A stretch of 59,816 nt of DNA from positions 1 to 59,816 of the forward strand of contig NZ_BCQI01000018.1 of the NCBI RefSeq assembly GCF_001544355.1. Reading direction: 5' to 3'. Shown here in pieces: positions 35,514-44,108 of the stretch; positions within the stretch are counted from its first letter, which is position 1; every line of letters begins with the position of its first letter. The notes beneath the pieces were generated by a model. The model did no database searches and was not told the DNA's origin. It saw nothing but the letters and a program-made list of their open reading frames with translations. This DNA is from Alicyclobacillus acidiphilus NBRC 100859. GTDB taxonomy: Bacteria > Bacillota > Bacilli > Alicyclobacillales > Alicyclobacillaceae. Both the position numbers and the translations under genes were made by a program.

Positions 35514-37169
35514 TTGTTTGACTTTGTTGGAAGAACGTTGTCAGAAGCCCGTGCGCAGGCTTATCTGGATAAAGGTTACTGGACGCAGGAGTCGTTTGTC
35601 GACGTCCTGGAGGCGGATGTCAAGGCGTATCCGGAATTCGTCCATCAGGATGAGGAGCGCTCCGTGACCTACGCCGAATTGTGGGCGGAAATTGAATCCG
35701 TCGCCGCTTCGTTGTACGAGATGGGCATTCGCAAGGGCGACACCGTCGCGTTGCAATTGCCAAACGCGCTCGATTATGTCGTCGGCGTGTTCGCGGCTGC
35801 TCGAATTGGCGCCATCGGCGTGTCGCTGCAAATCGATCTCGGTCGTCAGGCGATTCACTCAAGTCTCCAGACGTCCAAAGCGAAGGTCTGGATCATCGCC
35901 GATCATTTCCGCGGACAACCGCTGTACGAAATGGCCGAGGAGATTGCGGCGGATCTGCCCGCGCTCAAACAGGTGGTGCTGCAAGGCGATCCTGAACGGG
36001 CGCCGGAGGGCGCGGTGACGTTTGCGAGTCTGCGATCGACCGGAAAAAAACTGACGGACGCGGAATTGGCGGACAATCGCCCAGGTCCGTTGGACGCTTT
36101 TCTAATGGTGTTTACATCGGGGACGACGGGTTCCCCCAAAGGCGTCGTTCACCTGCACGCCAATTACTTGTGGGCGTCCCGCGCCTACGCCAAAAATTTT
36201 GGCTACGAACCGGGGGACGGCGTTTTGTGCCTGGCGCCAATCTGCCATCAGACTGGCATGCTGGCGGGCGTGATGATGACCATCGCGAGCGGCGGCCGAA
36301 TCATGTTGCTGGAGCGGTTTTCGGCATCCCGCGTGATCAAGTGGATCGAACAATACAAACCGGCTTACCTCGTTGGCGCGCCGCCGCATGTGATCCACGT
36401 GACAAATGCGCCAAACCTGAAGGAAGCGGATACGAGCAGCGTCAAGTTGTTCATTTACGCTGGAGCGCCTGTTCCGAGTTCGGTGCTGGAGAGGCTGCAG
36501 CGCGAAGGCGGCATCAAAGTAGGCGGCATGTTCGGTTGGTCGGAAGGCTTTTTGGCGACGGCGACTCGCCCGGACGATCCGCTGGAGGCGCTCTCGTCCA
36601 CGGTCGGCTTCGCCATTGAGGGCACGGAGGTGCGCCTCGTCGACGAAGACGGCAACGATGTCAAGCCGGGCGAACCGGGAGAGATGTGGTCCCGTGGTCC
36701 GAACTTCAGCGCAGGGTACTACGAAAATCCGACTGCGGCCCATCGCCAGTGGGACGCGGAAGGCTGGTTCCACTCCGGCGACGTGCTGCGGCAAGACGAA
36801 AACGGCCGATATCGGTTCATCGCTCGCGCGGACGACATCATCAACCGCGGCGGCACGAAAATTGACCCGAAGACCATCGAAGACGCCATCGCGCAACACC
36901 CGGCAGTCGAGAATGTCGTGGTCGTCGGCGCCCCGGACGAGACATTGGGCCAACAGACCGTCGCTTGCGTCATCCTGCGCGAAGGGCTGGAACCGTTCAG
37001 CCTGCCCGAACTGCGCGACTTTTTGGGCAAGCAGGGATTGGCGAAGTTCCAGTATCCGGATCGGCTGGAGTTCATGACCGAGTTCCCGACGACACACTCT
37101 GGGAAGATCAAGAAGAAGGATCTGCGCGAACGTTTTCGCCTGGAAGCGGAAGCCAAAGGCATCGTATAA
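35514..37169 (+). CDS. AMP-forming acyl/aryl-CoA ligase (2)
   Basis: A 551-residue ANL-family ligase. The P-loop FTSGTTGSPKGVVHLH lies near residue 200, GWSEG is the A5 motif, FHSGDVLRQDENGRYRFIAR and DDIINRGGTKI form the hinge, and the catalytic Lys is in THSGKIKKKDL. It resembles DhbE/EntE-like aryl-acid ligases in layout. The start is placed at TTG 35514, eight bases after GAGGGGG; an upstream GTG lies inside the hairpin. Two related ligases in one cluster may activate an early substrate such as shikimate and a late one such as cyclohexanecarboxylate. That is inference. Confidence 0.87.
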   Translation: MFDFVGRTLSEARAQAYLDKGYWTQESFVDVLEADVKAYPEFVHQDEERSVTYAELWAEIESVAASLYEMGIRKGDTVALQLPNALDYVVGVFAAARIGAIGVSLQIDLGRQAIHSSLQTSKAKVWIIADHFRGQPLYEMAEEIAADLPALKQVVLQGDPERAPEGAVTFASLRSTGKKLTDAELADNRPGPLDAFLMVFTSGTTGSPKGVVHLHANYLWASRAYAKNFGYEPGDGVLCLAPICHQTGMLAGVMMTIASGGRIMLLERFSASRVIKWIEQYKPAYLVGAPPHVIHVTNAPNLKEADTSSVKLFIYAGAPVPSSVLERLQREGGIKVGGMFGWSEGFLATATRPDDPLEALSSTVGFAIEGTEVRLVDEDGNDVKPGEPGEMWSRGPNFSAGYYENPTAAHRQWDAEGWFHSGDVLRQDENGRYRFIARADDIINRGGTKIDPKTIEDAIAQHPAVENVVVVGAPDETLGQQTVACVILREGLEPFSLPELRDFLGKQGLAKFQYPDRLEFMTEFPTTHSGKIKKKDLRERFRLEAEAKGIV

Positions 37170-37248
37170 CGAGCTAGGACGGTCCTGAGAGGGAAGATGG
37201 CCTTGCAGGCCATCGCCGTTCTGCGAGGGAGCAGCGAGGAGGACAAAC

Positions 37249-38475
37249 ATGAGCATTTTGAACGCGTCGGAACTTGGAACCATCGCGCCGAATCGACCGC
37301 ACTATGACGAGGCTCTGGTTCGCCGGGCGAATGAGATCCGGAATCGAGTGATTCAATTCCGTCAGGAAGAGGCTGGCGAATGGGGTCAGCAAATTGAACG
37401 GGATGAAAAAATCCCGGAAGCCTTGTGGGTGCGCTTGCGGGAACTTGGATTCCACAAATTGACGCAGCCGCAGTGGGTTGGCGGCGAAGGTTTGCCACTT
37501 GGGCTGTATTTTCCGATTCTCGAAGAGATCGCCCACTGCCACGGTACGATTCGCATGATGTTTCACGCCTACAACAGCATCTGGCGCACGGTTGGACAAG
37601 GTACAAAGGAGCAGCAGAAGTACTGGCTGACGAAGATGGTGAACGAGGGCGCCCTCGTCGCGTTTGCGTTGACAGAACCGGACAACGGTACGGGGATCGA
37701 CTTGCGGACGACAGCCACCTTCGAAAACGGGAAATACGTGCTCAACGGCCGAAAGCATTTGATCACGTTCGCGGAAGAGGCGAGTGTGCTTGCCGTGATC
37801 GCGAAAACCGAAGGCGGAGCGGGCCGCGGCGGGTTGACCGCGTTTCTCGTGCCGCAGGGCCGCGCTGGCATGAAACTGGAGCCCATGGCGCACATGATGG
37901 GCGACAAGGGCTGCTCGCACGCGGTCATTACGTTTGACAACTGCGAAGTCTCGGAAGACGAAGTGCTTGGCGAAGTCGGTGAAGGATTCGGCGTCGCCGT
38001 GCGCGGTTTTCTGGATCAAAGTCGCGCGTGTATCGCCCAAAGCGCCGTTGGCCTCGCCCAAGAAGCGCTTGATGTGACGATGACCTTCGTCCGCCAGCGG
38101 GTGACCTTCGGCAAACCCATCGGCAGCAGACAGGCCGTCCAGATGCGCTTGGCGGAGATGCAGATAGCGGTGCAGGCGGCTCGTCTTCTGTGCCTCGACG
38201 CGGCATACAAGTACGACGCTGGCGAAGATATTTCTCTGGAAGCGGCGATGACCAAGGCGAATGCCATTCGCATGGTTGGCGACGTCACCGACGGGGCGCT
38301 CGCCTTGTTCGGCGGGATCGGCTACAGTGTGACCAGTCCGGTGGAGCGTTTGTACCGCGACGCGAGATCGCTCTGGTTTGAAGAAGGCACGGCAGAGGTC
38401 CAGAAGATGACCATCGCGGAGCAGATGCTGACCAACGCCCGCAAACGGGAGCGGGCCGCGCGGCAGGCAGAGTGA
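37249..38475 (+). CDS. Acyl-CoA dehydrogenase (2)
   Basis: A 408-residue acyl-CoA dehydrogenase. The flavin loop is AFALTEPDNGTGIDLRTTA, the helix-bundle motif is VTFGKPIGSRQAVQMRLAEM, and the catalytic Glu is in LWFEEGTAEVQK. It is a paralogue of the enzyme at 29180-30334. ATG 37249 follows GGAGGA. The 79-base gap before it has no gene. Its stop overlaps the alcohol dehydrogenase start. Related FAD enzymes in alicyclic pathways introduce or remove ring double bonds; which direction applies here is unknown. Confidence 0.9.
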   Translation: MSILNASELGTIAPNRPHYDEALVRRANEIRNRVIQFRQEEAGEWGQQIERDEKIPEALWVRLRELGFHKLTQPQWVGGEGLPLGLYFPILEEIAHCHGTIRMMFHAYNSIWRTVGQGTKEQQKYWLTKMVNEGALVAFALTEPDNGTGIDLRTTATFENGKYVLNGRKHLITFAEEASVLAVIAKTEGGAGRGGLTAFLVPQGRAGMKLEPMAHMMGDKGCSHAVITFDNCEVSEDEVLGEVGEGFGVAVRGFLDQSRACIAQSAVGLAQEALDVTMTFVRQRVTFGKPIGSRQAVQMRLAEMQIAVQAARLLCLDAAYKYDAGEDISLEAAMTKANAIRMVGDVTDGALALFGGIGYSVTSPVERLYRDARSLWFEEGTAEVQKMTIAEQMLTNARKRERAARQAE

Positions 38476-39527
38476 TGAGGGCGGTTCAATTCAGCCCGGA
38501 ATATGGGCTGCAATACGTCGATATGCCACGTCCCGATTTGCGGCCGGACGAGGTGTTGCTGCGTGTGGACGCCTGCGGTGTTTGCGGCAGTGATCGACAG
38601 GTCATCAAGGGAGAATCGGCGCCCCAGGGAACGGCTTTCCCGGTCATTCTCGGCCACGAGGTGGCTGGCACCGTGGTCGACTGCGGCGATCACGGTGCAG
38701 AGTGGCCTGTGGGCACGACGGTGATCGTCCATCCGTTCACCGCGTGCGGCACGTGTGCGGCGTGCGCGCGCGGCCAAGACAACCTGTGTATCCGCCAGGG
38801 GTGCATTGGCTACACGCGCCCGGGTGGATTCGCCGAATTCGTCGCTGTGCCTGTGGCCCAACTCGTCCGTCGGCCGGAGACGCTCGACCCAGCGGGTGCG
38901 GCCCTGCTCGTCGACGCGTATGCGACCCCATACCGCGCCCTGATGGAGGCCGAGATGGAGCCAGGCCGCACAGTGCTCGTGATTGGCACCGGGGGCCTCG
39001 GCCTCGCCGCGTTGCAGCTGCTGCAGGCCTGGCCCGCCGCGTCTGTTGGGGCTGTGAGCCGCCGTGCGGAAGGCGTCGCTATCGCGGAGTCGTTCGGCGC
39101 GCATCTTGCCGTCACCACGGAAGACGACCCTCGGAGTGTCGCGCGAAGTCTGCGTCGGTGGTCTGGAGCCGGGGGAATCGACATCGTGATCGATACCGTG
39201 TCGGATCGCTTGAGCGTCGCGTTTGCCGTGGATGTCGTCCGCAATGGCGGTACCATCGTCTGCGTCGGCATGTCCGCGGACAGCGTCGAGGTGCCGATGG
39301 CGAAGCTGGTGCGCCGCGGGATCCGCGTGATTGGCAGCTACGCATCGCGGAAAGCGGATGTCGAATCCATGGTCCGGTGGGTCGCTGAGGGTCGGTTCGA
39401 TCCGGCGAAATTGATTGGTGAACAGTTGGACCTGAGGTCGGTTGCGGCGGCGTTTTCGCCAGCGAGATCGGCCGGGCGTGTCGTCGTCTTGCCGAATCAG
39501 GCGGATGTCGGTGCGCAAGGCGGCTGA
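38475..39527 (+). CDS. Zinc-dependent alcohol dehydrogenase (MDR family)
   Basis: A 350-residue medium-chain dehydrogenase. The catalytic zinc ligands are Cys in DACGVCGSD and the GHEVAG motif. Four structural-zinc Cys lie in CGTCAACARGQDNLC. The NAD site is VIGTGGLGLAALQ. ATG 38475 overlaps the previous stop (TGATG). Enzymes of this family include the 6-hydroxycyclohex-1-ene-1-carbonyl-CoA dehydrogenase of anaerobic benzoate degraders, so oxidation of a ring hydroxyl on a CoA thioester is a reasonable hypothesis. Sequence alone does not settle the substrate. Confidence 0.88.
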   Translation: MRAVQFSPEYGLQYVDMPRPDLRPDEVLLRVDACGVCGSDRQVIKGESAPQGTAFPVILGHEVAGTVVDCGDHGAEWPVGTTVIVHPFTACGTCAACARGQDNLCIRQGCIGYTRPGGFAEFVAVPVAQLVRRPETLDPAGAALLVDAYATPYRALMEAEMEPGRTVLVIGTGGLGLAALQLLQAWPAASVGAVSRRAEGVAIAESFGAHLAVTTEDDPRSVARSLRRWSGAGGIDIVIDTVSDRLSVAFAVDVVRNGGTIVCVGMSADSVEVPMAKLVRRGIRVIGSYASRKADVESMVRWVAEGRFDPAKLIGEQLDLRSVAAAFSPARSAGRVVVLPNQADVGAQGG

Positions 39528-39581
39528 CGCGGCGGCTGGGAGTTGCACATTTGTGGACCGGAATCGACAGGAGGGAAGCCC

Positions 39582-40268
39582 GTGCCAAGTCAAGCATCCG
39601 TCATCTTTTCGATAGCTTGCAGATTGCTCTGGCGCGACGTTTGGCTGCCGCTGCTTGAGCGATCCCACGACTTGCGCGACGCCCTCGAGCGGGACCTCAT
39701 CGCGTCCGGTGAGGACGAGCAGGCCTTGACAGATTGGCTTGTCAATCTGTTTGACGCCGAACAGGCGCCTGTGTCGCTCGGTGGCGTCCGTGAGGCTCTG
39801 TACCACGCGTTTGATTCGTTCCGGTCCATGCTGTCGGCGGAGGATCGGCACGCATGGCAAACCCGCATTCTCCAGGATCCGGTTGCGGCAAGATCTAAAG
39901 TGGAGACGCTCCTGCTGGATTTTCCCGACGTACCCATTGTCACATCCTACTACTGGCGCAGCGATCCTTGGCGGATCGCCTGGGTGTTGCACGAAGGTAC
40001 GTGGTGGCAGTGCCGCTTCGATCCCGCAGCCATTCAGGCCCGCGGCCCCGAAGGGATGGTCGTTCGCCCGTTCACCGAAGTCCTGGCGTCGTTCACCGCC
40101 GTTCACCAAGACGCCGCGGTTCGCGCGGAGCAGTTGCACGCTGAACGGCTTGCGGTTCGCTTTTATTCGGGCGAGCACATCGTCTACCCCTGGTTTACGC
40201 AGCGATCGGCCGCAATCGCCGACGCTGGCTTGAGCGATGATGAGAGGAAGAGAATCGATGGCCCGTGA
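39582..40268 (+). CDS. Hypothetical cytoplasmic protein
   Basis: A 228-residue protein I do not recognise. It has no signal peptide or membrane segment. It is mostly alpha-helical in the first half, with a Trp/Tyr-rich middle (SYYWRSDPWRIAWVLHEGTW) and a helical C-terminus. GTG 39582 is preceded by GGAGGG. It lies 54 bases after the alcohol dehydrogenase on the same strand and overlaps the next small gene, so it may be the tail of the lipid operon. No catalytic motif is evident. Confidence 0.65.
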   Translation: MPSQASVIFSIACRLLWRDVWLPLLERSHDLRDALERDLIASGEDEQALTDWLVNLFDAEQAPVSLGGVREALYHAFDSFRSMLSAEDRHAWQTRILQDPVAARSKVETLLLDFPDVPIVTSYYWRSDPWRIAWVLHEGTWWQCRFDPAAIQARGPEGMVVRPFTEVLASFTAVHQDAAVRAEQLHAERLAVRFYSGEHIVYPWFTQRSAAIADAGLSDDERKRIDGP

Positions 40269-40488
40269 TGATCGCGCAAAACAAAGCGACCGGACTAGCA
40301 CGCCGGAGGAGAGGCTCGCACGCGGCAAAATTTGGTTGATTATGCTGGGGATCCTCGGCGGATTGATTGTCATCTTCAGTGTCGCAGTCACCAAGTTCGC
40401 TTCAGGCATCTCCATCCTGGGCTTCGTCATTGGCTTTTTTTGCATGGTGGTTGGCGCCATGGCCGTATTTAGCAAACGGGACAAGTAA
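40258..40488 (+). CDS. Small two-TM membrane protein
   Basis: A 76-residue protein with a charged N-terminus and two adjacent hydrophobic segments (about 24-45 and 50-70). It ends in a basic FSKRDK tail. ATG 40258 follows GAGAGGAAG and lies within the end of the previous gene, overlapping it by 11 bases. Function unknown. Its place after a lipid cluster makes a membrane role plausible only in a general sense. Confidence 0.65.
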   Translation: MARDDRAKQSDRTSTPEERLARGKIWLIMLGILGGLIVIFSVAVTKFASGISILGFVIGFFCMVVGAMAVFSKRDK

Positions 40489-40613
40489 CGCCATCGGCGT
40501 GAGCGGGCTGAACTTGGGCTCCTGGTGGGGTAAAAAGGCAGGAGCGGCTCTCATAGAACCACTTTGCGCAATCCATCCTATGCTCGTACATCACAAAGGA
40601 TGGAGGGATCGAA

Positions 40614-40844
40614 GTGGCGAAGCCGGACAATCGCAAGGACAACGTTGAACACCTGCAACAAGCCCTGAATCACACCATGGAAAATATGCGCGAAGCAGAG
40701 ACGATGTTGGAAGCCCATGGCGACGACATGAACCCAAAGGACAAGGCCGCGCTGGAACAGAAGAATCGGCGCCGTATGCAAGCGATTGAAGGATTTCGTG
40801 AAGAAATCAAGGATGAAGCACACTATCAGGAGCACAACGAATAA
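40614..40844 (+). CDS. tlp: Small acid-soluble spore protein Tlp
   Basis: A 76-residue hydrophilic helical protein matching the thioredoxin-like Tlp family of minor spore proteins. The start AKPDNRKDNVEHLQ and the internal EQKNRRRMQAIEGFREEIKD are characteristic. Tlp is made in the forespore. GTG 40614 follows TGGAGGG. It is good evidence that the host forms endospores. A SigG-type promoter is expected upstream, but I could not identify one confidently. Confidence 0.9.
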   Translation: MAKPDNRKDNVEHLQQALNHTMENMREAETMLEAHGDDMNPKDKAALEQKNRRRMQAIEGFREEIKDEAHYQEHNE

Positions 40845-40883
40845 GGACATCGCCAACCGCATGAATATGGTGAGTAACAGCAA

Positions 40884-40914
40884 AAATCGGGGGCCCATGT
40901 GCGGCCCCCGATTT
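40884..40914 (-). terminator. Rho-independent terminator of proS
   Basis: AAATCGGGGGCC and GGCCCCCGATTT form a 12-bp stem with a 7-base loop. On the minus strand it is followed by a run of T, just past the proS stop. It may also stop tlp transcription from the other side. Confidence 0.8.
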
Positions 40915-40926
40915 GCGTGAAAGTTG

Positions 40927-42378
40927 TCAATACGCTTTTGCGAACCACACCGCATGAACCGATTTCTGGCCGCAGGCGACGCAGGATTCAGGGTGTGCCG
41001 GCGGATCGAACGGGATGTTTCGACTCGTTGCCGAGCAAGCGTCTTTGACGGCTCGTTCACAAGCTTCGTTCCCGCACCATCCTGCGAGAACCAAGCCGCG
41101 ATCGCCGTTGATATAGCCGACGAGTTGTTCCATGTTGTCGGCCACGTGCGATCCTTCCTGAAGGCGCCGCGCTGCCGCAGCGTACATATCCGACTGGATG
41201 GTGGTCAACAACGCTTGCACGGCCGATACCAATCCGGTCAACGCCACCGGTATTTTGTCGCCCGTATCGCGACGGGCCAGGATGGCCTGGCCGTGTTCGA
41301 GATCCCTCGGCCCGATCTCGATTCGGATTGGAATGCCGCGCATTTCATACTCGTTGAATTTCCAGCCTGGGCTCACGTCGTCGCGTGCGTCCATCTTCAC
41401 TCGAATGTCACGCGCCTGCAGCTCGTCCAAAATCGTCTGCGCAGCCGCAACGACTGGCTCCCGCGATTTCGGCGGACCAATGGGGATGACGACAACCTGC
41501 GTTGGAGCGACCTTCGGCGGAACAACCAAGCCGCGATCATCCCCATGCACCATGATGATGGCCCCGAGCAGGCGGGTCGAAATCCCCCAGGACGTGGTGT
41601 ACACGTACTTCAACTGGTTGTCCTTGTCCAAATACTGAATGTCGAAGCCTTTTGCGAAGTTTTGGCCAAGGTAGTGCGAAGTCGCCGTTTGCAGAACCTT
41701 TCCGTCCTTCATCAACGACTCCAGCGAGTACGTATCGACTGCGCCGGCGAATTTTTCGCTGGGCGTCTTTTGCCCTCGAATCACGGGAATGGACAGGAAG
41801 TCCTCGACGAACGTCGCGTAGATGTCCAGCATTTGCATGGTCTCCGCGCGCGCTTCCTCTTCCGTAGCATGCGCTGTGTGGCCTTCCTGCCACAAAAACT
41901 CGCTCGTCCGCAGGAACGGCAGCGTTCGCTTCTCCCACCGAACCACGTTCGCCCACTGGTTCAAGAGGACCGGCAAATCGCGGTACGACTGTATCCATTG
42001 AGCGTACATGTGGCCAAACATCGTTTCGGACGTCGGCCGAACCGCAAGGCGTTCCTCCAGCGGATCGCCGCCGGCTTCTGTCACCCAGGGAAGTTCGGGA
42101 TTGAAGCCCTCGATGTGTTCTTTTTCCTTCTGAAAGAAGCTCTCGGGAATAAACAGCGGAAAGTAGGCGTTGCGGTGCCCGGTCCGCTTGAACGCTTTGT
42201 CCAGTTCACGCTGGCATGCTTCCCAAATTTCATACGCGTCTGGCTTGAACACGATACAGCCACGAACCGGAGAATAGTCCATCCAGTCCGCCTTTTGAAT
42301 GACATCTATGTACCAGCGCGAAAAATCTTCCGATTGTGGTGTGATCTCTTTGACAAATGCCTTATTTTCCTTCGCCAT
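40927..42378 (-). CDS. proS: Prolyl-tRNA synthetase, short (type 3) form
   Basis: A 483-residue class II synthetase that charges tRNA-Pro. Motif 2 is seen in RWEKRTLPFLRTSEFLWQEG, and TSETMFGHMYAQWI precedes it. It lacks the editing insertion of the ~570-residue bacterial type. It has the archaeal/eukaryotic-like C-terminal zinc domain (CGNEACE...CVACGQ) and ends in a tyrosine (AKAY), as usual for ProS type 3. ATG 42378 follows AGGAGG. Whether a separate editing protein exists cannot be seen here. Confidence 0.95.
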   Translation of the reverse strand: MAKENKAFVKEITPQSEDFSRWYIDVIQKADWMDYSPVRGCIVFKPDAYEIWEACQRELDKAFKRTGHRNAYFPLFIPESFFQKEKEHIEGFNPELPWVTEAGGDPLEERLAVRPTSETMFGHMYAQWIQSYRDLPVLLNQWANVVRWEKRTLPFLRTSEFLWQEGHTAHATEEEARAETMQMLDIYATFVEDFLSIPVIRGQKTPSEKFAGAVDTYSLESLMKDGKVLQTATSHYLGQNFAKGFDIQYLDKDNQLKYVYTTSWGISTRLLGAIIMVHGDDRGLVVPPKVAPTQVVVIPIGPPKSREPVVAAAQTILDELQARDIRVKMDARDDVSPGWKFNEYEMRGIPIRIEIGPRDLEHGQAILARRDTGDKIPVALTGLVSAVQALLTTIQSDMYAAAARRLQEGSHVADNMEQLVGYINGDRGLVLAGWCGNEACERAVKDACSATSRNIPFDPPAHPESCVACGQKSVHAVWFAKAY

Positions 42379-42484
42379 TACGGGCCTCCTAGACAAGGGT
42401 ATCCTTCCTGCCATCTTACGGAATGCAACAATCGGCGTCAATTACGGTATACTCAACACACAAAGGAATACGGGAGTGAGCGCT

Positions 42485-43567
42485 GTGGACAATGTGACGC
42501 ATGCCTGTCTCGGGATGGGTGTTTACGGAACCTACGTTGCCCTCACAGGCGACGCGTCGACTGGAGCCGTGGCTTGGTTGGCTTGTGGAGCGGCGGTTGC
42601 CGGCGCGGAGTTGCCTGATTCAGATATCGGATTTCGGATTTTCGGCGACGCTGTGAATTATTTGTACCAGCATCGCCAAGCATCTCACAGTATACCTTTT
42701 TGGATTGGCTACTCCTTGTTGACCGGAGCCATCTTCAACCTGTTTATCGGACACCACTTTCTGCTGTTCACCCTGCTGGCGTTTGTCGGCGTTTTGACAC
42801 ATATCGGTTCCGATGTGCTGACCACATATGGAACGAAAGCGTTGTGGCCATTTTCGGGCAAGCGGATTCGCGGAGACGTGTTGTTTGTCACAGAGCCCAT
42901 TTTCGTCATACTGGCCGTGATTGGCGTCATCTTTGGCAGAAATCCAGCCAATCATCCATGGCTCGTTTACACGTTGGACGGCATCGCGCTGCTTTATACG
43001 CTGTGGCGGTGGATCCTCCACCATTGGTTGTTTGGTCGTGTCGCCAACCACGTGCGAGGTATGGCCGAATCAGGTCAATTTGCATCTGCGAATCCACTTC
43101 GTTTTCGTGTCACTCCTGCCCTTGTGCCCATCCCGCACGGGTACAAATATGTTGTGACGGACGGGGCTCGTTTTCAGTTCGGCTCGTTCACTTGGCGCGG
43201 CGAACCGATGGACGAAGCGGTGGTGGAGACAACCCAGTCGCCGGAGGTGGCATTCGCCTTGGAGAACAGCCGGGTGGGCCGGGCCATGCAATGGTTTTCG
43301 CCCATGTTGGTGGCAAAGCAGGAAACCGAAGGAAGTCTGACGGTCGTTCGCATGGCTGACGCCGGTGTGCGTTACTTTGACACGTTGTCGTTCAGCGCCG
43401 CTGTGGATATCGCTCGTACGACCGAGGGCGAGTTGGTGCTGGTCAACGAGGGCCTGAGAACACAGTCGGTCGACTTGCCGAAATCATTCAGCGACACATG
43501 GAAGCGCGTGGGCAGACGGATGCGCTTGACCATTCCCACCCCAAAGGGTTATCGATCCGGAAGATAA
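42485..43567 (+). CDS. YdjM/YfhP-like membrane-bound metal-dependent hydrolase
   Basis: A 360-residue protein of the YdjM superfamily. The N-terminus has the His motif VDNVTHACLGMGVYG, AELPDSD and RQASHS, followed by HIGSDVLTTYGTKALWPFSG. These form a putative metal site within four membrane segments (about 60-190). A ~170-residue soluble C-terminal part follows. GTG 42485 follows GGGAGTGAG. B. subtilis YfhP belongs to the same family. The biochemical function is not established. Confidence 0.82.
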   Translation: MDNVTHACLGMGVYGTYVALTGDASTGAVAWLACGAAVAGAELPDSDIGFRIFGDAVNYLYQHRQASHSIPFWIGYSLLTGAIFNLFIGHHFLLFTLLAFVGVLTHIGSDVLTTYGTKALWPFSGKRIRGDVLFVTEPIFVILAVIGVIFGRNPANHPWLVYTLDGIALLYTLWRWILHHWLFGRVANHVRGMAESGQFASANPLRFRVTPALVPIPHGYKYVVTDGARFQFGSFTWRGEPMDEAVVETTQSPEVAFALENSRVGRAMQWFSPMLVAKQETEGSLTVVRMADAGVRYFDTLSFSAAVDIARTTEGELVLVNEGLRTQSVDLPKSFSDTWKRVGRRMRLTIPTPKGYRSGR

Positions 43568-43576
43568 AACCCCCGA

Positions 43577-44029
43577 TTACTTGTCAGCCTGATGACCTGG
43601 GTCGTCATTCGACTTCTGTTTGGCAAGTTGATCTCTTTCCCGTAAACATTCGGCCAACAATTCGAGCAGGCGCGACGGATTTTCCAGGGCGTCTGCTTCT
43701 GCCAATTTACGGGCGATTTCCTGATAGTCGGCTTTCTCCTCCGCCGCTGAACTGGCAACCGACACGGAATTCGGCGCTGAATCGGGCACGGAAGCGGTCG
43801 ATTGGCCCGAAGACCAAGGCAAATCGTTCGCAGCTTGGTCGTCAAAATAGGAGAGCGGAACACCGTACGCGTGCGCCAAGCTGGCGACGACTGCAAACGA
43901 CGGATTCGGGCGAGACCCGTTCTCCACCGCGCTCAAGTGGCTGATGGAAATGTTCGCCTTTCGCGCTACTTCCGCAAGAGTGTAACCTCGTTCTTCCCGG
44001 AGTTGCCGGAGCCGCTGCCCAATTTCCAC
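43577..44029 (-). CDS. XRE-family transcriptional regulator
   Basis: A 150-residue DNA-binding protein. The helix-turn-helix occupies residues ~2-60 (IGQRLRQLREERGYTLAEVA, ISISHLSAVENGSRPNPS). A linker rich in Ser/Ala and a helical C-terminal region (LAEADALENPSRLLELLAEC) follow. I place the start at GTG 44029, seven bases after GGAGG, because XRE proteins usually begin right at this helix. It is convergent with the YdjM-like gene, nine bases apart. Target unknown. Confidence 0.82.
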   Translation of the reverse strand: MEIGQRLRQLREERGYTLAEVARKANISISHLSAVENGSRPNPSFAVVASLAHAYGVPLSYFDDQAANDLPWSSGQSTASVPDSAPNSVSVASSAAEEKADYQEIARKLAEADALENPSRLLELLAECLRERDQLAKQKSNDDPGHQADK

Positions 44030-44108
44030 TGGAAGACCTCCAAGCGTCGTCTCTATGTCTACAAATGTAGAATGACTGTCCGCCAAGGTCAACGTGTAAA
44101 ATGAAAAA

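Noticed and set aside
38322-40484. A 720-codon minus-strand frame
   Set aside because: It runs antisense across the zinc alcohol dehydrogenase and neighbouring plus-strand genes and shows no protein family features.
40505-40545. Possible terminator after the two-TM protein (GCTCCTG/CAGGAGC)
   Set aside because: The stem is short, the loop long, and no T tract follows; not strong enough to list as a feature.
40924-42618. A 564-codon plus-strand frame
   Set aside because: It is antisense to proS, which has all its class II motifs.
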